From Glandiceps talaboti (Eukaryota; Hemichordata; Enteropneusta; Spengelidae): a stretch of 64,000 bases of DNA. Positions within the stretch are counted from its first letter, which is position 1. The number at the start of each line of letters is the position of its first letter. The notes beneath the pieces were generated by a model, which worked only from the letters and a program-made list of their open reading frames with translations, was not told the origin of the DNA and made no database searches. Below are positions 49,558-64,000 of this stretch, piece by piece. A program made the translations under genes and the position numbers. The DNA lies in contig NC_135550.1 of NCBI RefSeq assembly GCF_964340395.1, positions 3,915,101 to 3,979,100 on the forward strand. Direction: 5' to 3'.

Positions 49558-50780
49558 ATGGTACTGATAATCTGTGCATACAGTCACTGGTGGTACTGAT
49601 AATCTGTGCATACAGTCACAGGTGGTACTGATAATCAGTGTATACAGTCACTGGTGGTACTGATAATCAGTGTATACAGTCACTGGTGGTACTGATAATC
49701 TATGTATACAGTCACTGGTGGTACTGATAATCAGTGTATACAGTCACTGGTGGTACTGATAATCTGTGCATACAGTCACAGGTGGTACTGATAATCAGTG
49801 TATACAGTCACTGGTGGTACTGATAATCAGTGTATACAGTCACTGGTGGTACTGATAATCTATGTATACAGTCACTGGTGGTACTGATAATCAGTGTATA
49901 CAGTCACTGGTGGTACTGATAATCTGTGCATACAGTCACTGGTGGTACTGATAATCAGTGTATAGTCACTGGTGGTACTGATAATCAGTGTATACAGTCA
50001 CTGGTGGTACTGATAATCAGTGTATACAGTCACTGGTGGTACTGATAATCAGTGTATAGTCACTGGTGGTACTGATAATCAGTGTATAGTCACTGGTGGT
50101 ACTGATAATCAGTGTATAGTCACTGGTGGTACTGATAATCTGTGCATACAGTCACTGGTGGTACTGATAATCAGTGTATAGTCACTGGTGGTACTGATAA
50201 TCAGTGTATACAGTCACTGGTGGTACTGATAATCAGTGTATACAGTCACTGGTGGTACTGATAATCTGTGCATACAGTCACTGGTGGTACTGATAATCTG
50301 TGCATACAGTCACTGGTGGTACTGATAATCTGTGCATACAGTCACTGGTGGTACTGATAATCTGTGTATAGTCACTGGTGGTACTGATAATCTCTGCATA
50401 CAGTCACTGGTGGTACTGATAATCTCTGCATACAGTCACTGGTGGTACTGATAATCTCTGCATACAATCACTGGTGGTACTGATAATCTCTGCATACAGT
50501 CAGTGGTGGTACTGATAATCTCTGCATAGTCACTGGTGGTACTGATAATCTCTGCATACAGTCACTGGTGGTACTGATAATCTCTGCATACAGTCACTGG
50601 TGGTACTGATAATCAGTGCATACCATCACTGGTGGTACTGATAATCTCTGCATACAGTCACTGGTGGTACTGATAATCTCTGCATACAGTCACTGGTGGT
50701 ACTGATAATCAGTGCATAAAGTCACTGGTGGTACTGATAATCTCTGCATAAAGTCACTGGTGGTACTGATAATCCGTGCA
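49558..50780. repeat. 39-copy, 32 bp minisatellite
   Basis: The unit is GGTGGTACTGATAATC followed by a variable octamer (TCTGTGCA-, CAGTGTA-, TCTATGTA- or TCTCTGCA-type) and TACAGTCACT. Several units lack ACA and are 29 bp. I count 39 GGTACTGATAATC cores. Variants are ordered: GTGCA and GTGTA types fill the left two thirds, CTCTGCA types the right third. A five-unit block is tandemly repeated near the left end. Confidence 0.97.
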
Positions 50781-51639
50781 ACATGCAAGATCATCAGAAT
50801 ACCAATGATTTTAGTCTAACCATAGACAGTGGAGGGTCTCCTAGAACTACCTAGAACTTGACAGTTGAATGCGAGTAGAATGTTTACAATATATAGAGAA
50901 TACTGAAATGTACAAAATGTAATAGATTCTAGTTGTGTATTGTGCATAAACCTTTTAAACTTTTTAACAGAGTGATTAAAAAAGAATTCAATTGCTTATA
51001 TTATTGATGTCTATTAGTTTCTTGTGTGTTATGAGTCATGACATTTACATTCACCTGTGTTAATGGGATGATGTTATATTGTCTGTATTCATGTTATATT
51101 TACATTCACCCCCACCCCTGTGTTAATGGGATGTTATATTTTCTATATTCACCTGTGTTAATGGATGGTGTTATATTGTCTATATATTCACAATCTCACA
51201 AGCCAGAGCACATTTTTATGTAGTCTAGCTGCTAGACATTGGATGTTCTTCCGATAGAATTATGAATTCGACACATGATCGAACATCACTATCGAGGATG
51301 GAGCAAAAGTCATCTCTGCAGTTCAGGGATATAAATAACTGCCAATCAGAGAACTGCATAGTGACAAGCACAAAGAGGACAATAGCTATTTTTTTCATGC
51401 ATATTCAGCTTAAGGAGGGGCTTGTAAAAATAACCACCAATGCCTTAAGTGAAATGTGTGAATGACAATGTCTACACACTTATCAAACTAACAATTACCA
51501 TAAACTGATAAGACATAATAGTTAGTAATTTGTTATTCATTACTTGATATTGGACATAAGTATTATAGAGCATTAGCATTATAGAGGTCATTGGTTATTG
51601 AATATATTAACATATTATATATGCATACATGGTCCAAAC

Positions 51640-51960
51640 CCACAGACAAAAAAGAAGAGTGGTCGAACCCACAGCCATATGTCATCTCAATGGAATGTGA
51701 AGATGTTTGGGCAAGCCCTCACTGTGAACTTCGTTCGCTTATCATATCTGAACAAAACCTGAATGTCTAGCAGCAAGACTAATTTTTATGCTGATGTACA
51801 GTCCCTCTGTGACAGAGGGACTGTGGCTGATGCAATGGAATATGGCACAGTACAGTTGGACAGTGCCATCAAGAAGCTCAGGGAAGAGGCCTGTTGTTTC
51901 ATAACAATGCTGTATGTATTTCTCCATTTTGAACTAAATCTGATTAAAATCTGATGTGGT
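51640..51960 (+). mobile_element. Possible transposon remnant with foldback-type terminus
   Basis: The right edge has AATCTGATTAAAATCTGATG (51939-51958), nearly the same as the termini of the two foldback MITEs at 17.2 and 17.8 kb. Inside are an unassigned 63-codon open stretch and the 27 bp palindrome. No left terminus found, so this is tentative. Confidence 0.3.
51798..51824. repeat. Perfect 27 bp palindrome (13-1-13)
   Basis: ACAGTCCCTCTGT, one G, then ACAGAGGGACTGT. It lies inside a short open stretch (51763-51954, plus) with some codon-like character that I cannot assign. Confidence 0.9.
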
Positions 51961-52090
51961 GAAAGCAGCTAAATGTCTTCATTTACTTCTATTTCCATGT
52001 TTTGTATCATTTGTTTTATTGCACGTGATCACCGCCTTCCAACATCTAACCCTGCAGGGTGTAATAGAAAATCTTATCTGAATCTCACAT

Positions 52091-52178
52091 TTTTAGCACA
52101 ACTGTAACTGAGGTTCAGTAGTGCTATAGGCATGGTGATATGTCTGTGTATGTATGTATGTATGTATGTATGTATGTA

Positions 52179-52210
<32 letters not shown>

Positions 52211-52228
52211 TGCGTGCGTGTGTGTGTG
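52091..52228 (-). mobile_element. Family A element, 3' end fragment (inverted orientation)
   Basis: TTAGCACAACTG ... TTCAGTAGTGC is the family A 3' hairpin read from the other strand. It is followed by a (GTAT)n(GT)n(GTGC)n tract in place of the (CA)n(CAGA)n tract of the other copies. Confidence 0.7.
52147..52228. repeat. Compound microsatellite (GTAT)n(GT)n(GCGT)n
   Basis: Three successive pure tracts within the inverted family A fragment. Confidence 0.95.
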
Positions 52229-53613
52229 GCCACTAGTCATATAATAGTATTCTAGCTACCTGCGAGGGCACAGATGAAGAACACTTAACTGAACCAAGTA
52301 TTCAATGTGATGAAATTTTGTATTGGTTGAAGCCTCTAAAAATAATTCTATTGCTCTTGATTATGTTCCCTTGGGCTGACATATCACAAACATTTTATGA
52401 TGCTAAGCATGTCTACTAGCAGAATCTGTGATAGCTTCACTAATTTATTGTCAACAAACTGATGCAGCCAATTCACAGATCAGCCAGTAAATCGGCTACC
52501 TCCTGAGCCTGGATATCTCACTGTGGTATTAAAACATACAGCATGCAATAAGTTGTAATACTGCCCTCTCTGGCATGTCTTATTGTTTCACTTGTTTACA
52601 TTTATGGTGGACCGCTGGTTACATAGTAACAAAAGGCAAAACACAATTTAATGACATGACTGTATTCTTTAATTTCTCACAAAAAAATGAACAAATGCTA
52701 CAAACACGGAGATATGAAGTAGTAAAGACAAAATATCAGGAGACTATATAAAACATCCCAAAATACATCAGTGTATACATAGTAGATTCCATTATAGCTT
52801 TATATTACAATAAAGTGACTTGGCGACAGAAATTCCAAGAGAAAGAAAGAACAGTCATTCTGTATAAGTATTTGTATTTGACTGACAGTACTAAAGAGAG
52901 ACTGACATAAACATACTGTCAATCATTCATTCACAGACTGTGATTCAAAGCAGAAAGTCACAAAGTCTCTAGTTGGTTCAACAGGTAATTAAAGACTTAG
53001 CAACTATTTTGAACTAGATTTAATCTTTATCAAAACAAAGTTAAAAGAAAAAAAATGAGAAAGAAATCCGAGGGCCATGTACTTGTTTCTTCAGGATAGC
53101 ATACACAAAGTTTATGATGAGAAGAATCACTCAGTTTGAACAATACTACTACTTCATACACGTTGTCTCATGAGATAAATATTGCACTTGACAATTGTTA
53201 ATTTGATATTTTTTTCCTTTTCACACATTCACAGCCAGTGTGTTCAATATTCACTGACTTCATACAATATACATTGGTATGTACAAGGACTAGAAGGGTA
53301 CAGTTTATAATCACTCTTCCATCAAACACACACTGCTATCATAATACTGTACAGACCTGTTCTTACATCTATGAAAACAAGATAGTGAATTCACAACAGG
53401 GAAATGAAAATGTTGGTTTGTGATGAAATTTTCATTTGTGGGTAAGAGATAGATGTCTAGGAGAAAGTAGATATGGTCTAGGAGAATGTAGCATTAATTT
53501 AACAAAGTAATCCATGTTGGTTTTGACACAATATGAAGTGTTTTGTGGCACTAAATATTTAATTTTAAACTAGTACTTGGCAAAATAAAATAACAAATTG
53601 CTATATGTAAAAT

Positions 53614-54069
53614 AACATCCCTCATACAGGTATGCTATGCCCTCAGCCCTCCTAACATCCCTCCTACAAGTATGCTATGGCCTCAGCCCCCCCCCCCCCC
53701 AACATCCCTCCTACAGGTATGCTATGCCCTCAGCCCCCCCCTAACATCCCTCCTAAAGGTATGCTATGCCCTCAGCCCCCTGACATCCCTCATACAGGTA
53801 TGCTATGCCCTCAGGCCCCCCCCCCCAAACATCCCTCATAGAGGTATGCTATGCCCTCAGCCCCCTTAACATCCCTCAAACAGGTATGCTATGCCCTCAG
53901 CCCCCCCCCCCCCACACACACATCATTTATAGGTATGCTATGCCCTCAGCCCCCTAACATCCCTCCTACAGGTATGCTATGCCCTCAGCCCCCCCCCCCC
54001 CCCAACATCCCTCCTACAGGTATGCTATGCCCTCAGCCCCCTTAACATCCCTTGTACAGGTATGCTATT
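53614..54069. repeat. C-rich minisatellite, about 10 copies of a ~38-50 bp unit
   Basis: The core GGTATGCTATGCCCTCAG is followed by a C-run of 4 to 15 bases, then AACATCCCTCCTACA. Unit length varies mainly with the C-run. The minus strand therefore carries at least seven long G-runs at regular spacing. Confidence 0.95.
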
Positions 54070-56179
54070 TGCAATATTTTGGACTCCAAATTGCCATTTT
54101 GTTTCTCCTTTTGTCTTATGTGGTCATTCATTGACATGTACATATTGACTATCAAATTGGCAATAAATGAATGAATATATAACATAAGACATGTAAAAAC
54201 ACTATACTATATATCAGTTTGAACTAATTCAAAGGGTGGGTGACTTTGTGATAAACTGACTATATAAAACACAGTAAAACTTCTTTTTATAATGTCTCAT
54301 TTCAATCAGAGAATATAATAATAATTGTTCTTCTTGGTACAGCAAATGACAAGTCTTTGAAGATGACGCACTCTATGGGGTATTTTGGTAGAATTCTTTT
54401 TTGTACATGTTATGTACCCATAGCCTGCCATGCTTGATTCATGTTTAACATAAAGAAGTCATACCCAGTACATTATTGTTATATACATGTAGCATCTGTG
54501 TTGTGCATGGTTTGGACATTTGACCTCAAAGGTCAAGGCCTGGGAGAATGTAAACATGCATATTTTCACGAAAAATTACACCCTGACAATAGAGTATCCA
54601 TGTTGCATACTTTTTCATACATTATACAAAATGATTTCAAAACAAAACAGCTGCATTTAGTCAAGTTGCAAAATAACGTAAATTCTACACATGCACACTT
54701 TAATAGTTTATCTTTTGTGCAAGATTTGAATGATACAGGCATTACACTTAATTGCAGATGAATGGTTTGTATGTCTGTAAAGAGCTCAGGAAAAACTGAC
54801 ATTTTGAAGTGCAAAGCTGGACTGCTCTGCGATTCAAATATTACAGCTTGGGGAATGAGATGGGGTGTGAAAATTACAGGTTATCAGATTTTTTAGAAAT
54901 ATTGATACCTTCTAAGAGGTCCTTTATCTAAACAAAAATCCCAGAATATGTTTTCACAAAAATCAGCCTTCAGCCAAATTTGGAATGTTTCCCCAATTAT
55001 GAATATAAGTTGGAATACACGTCTAAGACTTCAACTCTTCATACTTTGCAATGATGATATAAAATATGTTAGACTACAATCCTGTTAAACTTTTTTAGTG
55101 ATTGTCTTACAGCTGTTGTTTACACTTCCATGACTAAATGCTAAAACCTTAACGCTATAGCTATAGAAACTGATATAGTGATCTAATGTAATGCTAAACT
55201 CTGCCCCTGATCTGATGATGGGTATCACCAGTTTTACCATATTCCCATGGTAACCAATCATTTGATCTGAATGAAGAAATGGTAGATGACGTGAACTATT
55301 TACACGCAGTCTTTGCTAGAACAACTTCATAAATGCAATCTGAAATAGGCCACCTTTGACTTGCATTCTTTTAACCCAAACTACAGCAATCAAATTGTCT
55401 TGTAACTGTTATACCTTGGATATATATGTATTTAGTAAATAAATACATTGAGGCAACTTTGGAGGCATATTTTTTTTCATCCAAAACTGACAGACCAAAA
55501 AATTCTTTCATATTACTGTACATATTACAATTTGTATTAGGACTACAAATACCTCAAGTGGAAATATTCACACAGTACAATACCATTCCTGTACTGTGTG
55601 GCTCTGAAAAAAAGTGCAACTGTAAAGAATTTGCCAGCATCTACAAACTGTACTTGAAAATAAAATTTAAAAAAAAAAATAGTACAATGTCTACATTTGA
55701 AGCATATACAAGTACCACAGAGTTGTGTAATTTACATAGTATGTATTTTGAACAAGGCACATTTGCACCACTACACAAACTCTGTACAAGTAGGATTCAT
55801 TCAGTCATCACCAAAAAGTAACTGGACTATCTACGAGTCTGAAATGACATGTACAACATGTATAACATACACTTTTCACAGCAATGGTGACAAAACCATG
55901 CAAGTCCTTAATAGCAGATATCCATGACATAATAATGTTAACATGTACATGTTCACTACTGCCCTTGTTTTAACTAAAACAATCTGTAAAATACATTAAA
56001 TATGTTTTACCTTTCTCGAATACTTGAGAAAGGAAATCCTAAAGAACAAAAATACTTTCTGTATCCTCATTCATGTTTTTCGTGTTTTTTGGTAATGTCC
56101 ATGTAAATCAGCATGTTACTAACGAACACGGCAGAAAAAAGTTCGGACTTTGTAGATAAGAATTTTGATTTGATAGTTC

Positions 56180-61916
<5,737 letters not shown>

Positions 61917-61938
61917 TTTCTTACGATTTTGCTTTCGA

Positions 61939-61950
61939 TTACGAATCCAT
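61939..61950 (-). other. Mini-uORF (Met-Asp-Ser-stop) in the Rab4 leader
   Basis: ATG GAT TCG TAA lies 22 nt before the Rab4 start codon. If transcription starts at the YY1 site it would be included in the 5' UTR and could damp translation. Whether it is transcribed is unknown. Confidence 0.35.
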
Positions 61951-61958
61951 AGAAAATC

Positions 61959-61968
61959 AAGATGGCGG
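61959..61968 (+). promoter_or_regulatory. YY1-type site AAGATGGCGG
   Basis: On the Rab4 strand it reads CCGCCATCTT, 43 nt before the start codon. In animals this motif commonly sits at transcription starts of TATA-less promoters, so it probably marks the Rab4 start site. Confidence 0.55.
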
Positions 61969-61970
61969 TT

Positions 61971-61986
61971 CCAGTCACGTGACTGG
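61971..61986. promoter_or_regulatory. Perfect 16 bp palindrome with CLEAR-type E-box (GTCACGTGAC)
   Basis: CCAGTCACGTGACTGG reads the same on both strands. Its core GTCACGTGAC equals the CLEAR element bound by TFEB/TFE3/MITF-type bHLH-ZIP factors on lysosome and endosome genes. It lies between two membrane-traffic GTPase genes, 55 bp upstream of the Rab4 ATG. Confidence 0.6.
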
Positions 61987-62159
61987 AGGCCCTATCACAT
62001 TTCCGGGTTACAACCTTCTCTCCTCGTCTGATAACCAGTTTATACACATGTTTATTTCATTTTCAGTGGTTTCAAATCAATAACTGATTTGTTCTGTACC
62101 ACTTTTGATGGATTCCTGGGACGAAGTCATATACTTCCGGGTGCTGTGTTCGAAGTCAA

Positions 62160-62167
62160 TGACGTCA
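62160..62167. promoter_or_regulatory. CRE palindrome TGACGTCA
   Basis: Perfect CREB/ATF consensus in the Rab4/Arf intergenic promoter, next to an ETS-type site at 62133-62140. Confidence 0.5.
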
Positions 62168-62492
62168 CCATACTAGTTATTTTTAGAACAGTTGTGCCAG
62201 AGTTGTGCGTGATGTAATCAAGGGCTTGTTGACAACACTGCACTGTCAATACCGCCAACGTGTTATTGTCTGACTCTACCGGCCACGTGTAGGGAACCAC
62301 ATCATGACGCGAAACACATAAATACAGGCTTGAACTACTAATAAAGTCACTTTCTTTCGGAGCGCTAAGAAGCAACTTCGACTTTTGACAAGTTAGTTTG
62401 AGATATCGACAACTTCAATATTTTTTATCATCATTCATTACATTACCATTATTTTGAACATTTCCTTGGATACCGTTTCAAAACAAAATAAC

Positions 62493-63827
<1,335 letters not shown>

Positions 63828-64000
63828 GTATGTACATGTATGAGTTTCATTATTCCAACTATACTCATGGTCACAGAATACATTTATTTAGTATTTACAG
63901 CTCCTTAATTTTACAATTATTTTGAGTTGAACACTATAATCAACGCAGGGTTCTAGTCTGTAAGGTAAGCCGTGACGGGGCGCCCCCACACATCGGTCAA
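63828..64000 (+). other. Arf gene intron 3, 5' part
   Basis: It begins GTATGT after exon 3; the window ends inside it. Confidence 0.8.

Larger units (their letters stand above)
47302..56179. other. Region between CCSAP and Rab4 (convergent)
   Basis: 8.9 kb between the two stop codons. It holds a 32 bp minisatellite (49558-50780), a 27 bp palindrome inside a possible transposon remnant (51.6-52.0 kb), an inverted family A repeat copy (52091-52228) and a C-rich minisatellite (53614-54069). It also contains both 3' UTRs, whose ends I cannot place. The longest open frames here show no recognised domain. Confidence 0.6.
61917..62492 (+). promoter_or_regulatory. Shared (bidirectional) promoter of Rab4 and the Arf gene
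   Basis: This 576 bp region separates two start codons pointing away from each other. It is richer in CpG than its surroundings. It holds a YY1-type site, a 16 bp E-box palindrome, an ETS-type ACTTCCGG (62133-62140), a perfect CRE (62160-62167) and another CACGTG (62284-62289). I see no convincing TATA box. The Rab4 start side probably has a 5' UTR of only about 50 nt. Confidence 0.7.

Noticed and set aside
49558-50780. CRISPR-like regular array
   Set aside because: There are no unique spacers; units are contiguous 29-32 bp repeats in eukaryotic DNA, so it is a minisatellite.
53672-54045. Proline-rich repeat open frames
   Set aside because: They are a translation of the C-rich minisatellite; frame changes with each C-run.
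55426-55821. 131-codon open frame between CCSAP and Rab4
   Set aside because: Lys/Asn/Phe-rich translation of AT-rich DNA with no family resemblance.

Overview
The window is eukaryotic nuclear DNA. It carries intron-rich genes with GT-AG splice sites, is AT-rich, and is full of microsatellites, minisatellites and DNA-transposon debris. The proteins are bilaterian (Nova, CCSAP, Rab4, an Arf-family GTPase). The repeats are of the kind common in marine invertebrates: tandem ~120-155 bp units followed by a microsatellite and a 3' hairpin, as in the pearl/Helentron-associated elements of bivalves. I read it as a marine invertebrate bilaterian; the phylum cannot be fixed from the sequence alone.

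Layout. Positions 1-11,563 are intergenic plus the 3' flank of Nova. Nova, a neuronal-type splicing regulator with three KH domains, lies on the minus strand. It has four coding exons between 42,232 and 11,564, and its 8-11 kb introns hold most of the transposon-derived DNA. About 2.7 kb away and head to head with it, CCSAP (a centriole, cilium and spindle associated protein) lies on the plus strand, with three coding exons at 44,967-47,301. Rab4 follows on the minus strand with seven coding exons, 61,916 to 56,180, tail to tail with CCSAP. An Arf-family GTPase starts at 62,493 on the plus strand and runs off the window after three exons. Rab4 and the Arf gene share a 576 bp promoter region containing a perfect 16 bp E-box palindrome, a YY1-type site, a CRE and an ETS site.

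Repeat content. There are two well-supported families and one tentative family of pearl/Helentron-like elements. One copy (about 15.9-18.9 kb) has been invaded by a 171 bp Harbinger-like MITE and by a 1.84 kb TIR transposon. That transposon keeps part of a SAP/YqaJ-type ORF and was itself hit twice by a Mutator-like foldback MITE with ~9 bp target duplications. A 39-copy, 32 bp minisatellite and a C-rich ~40 bp minisatellite lie between CCSAP and Rab4.

How the genes relate. They do not form an operon. Rab4 and the Arf protein are both membrane-traffic GTPases sharing a promoter. The CCSAP-RAB4 neighbourhood, in the same tail-to-tail orientation, also exists in human 1q42 (from memory), so it is probably ancestral linkage. 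All exon joins given here come from reading frames, splice consensus and recalled family sequences; nothing was aligned by computer.
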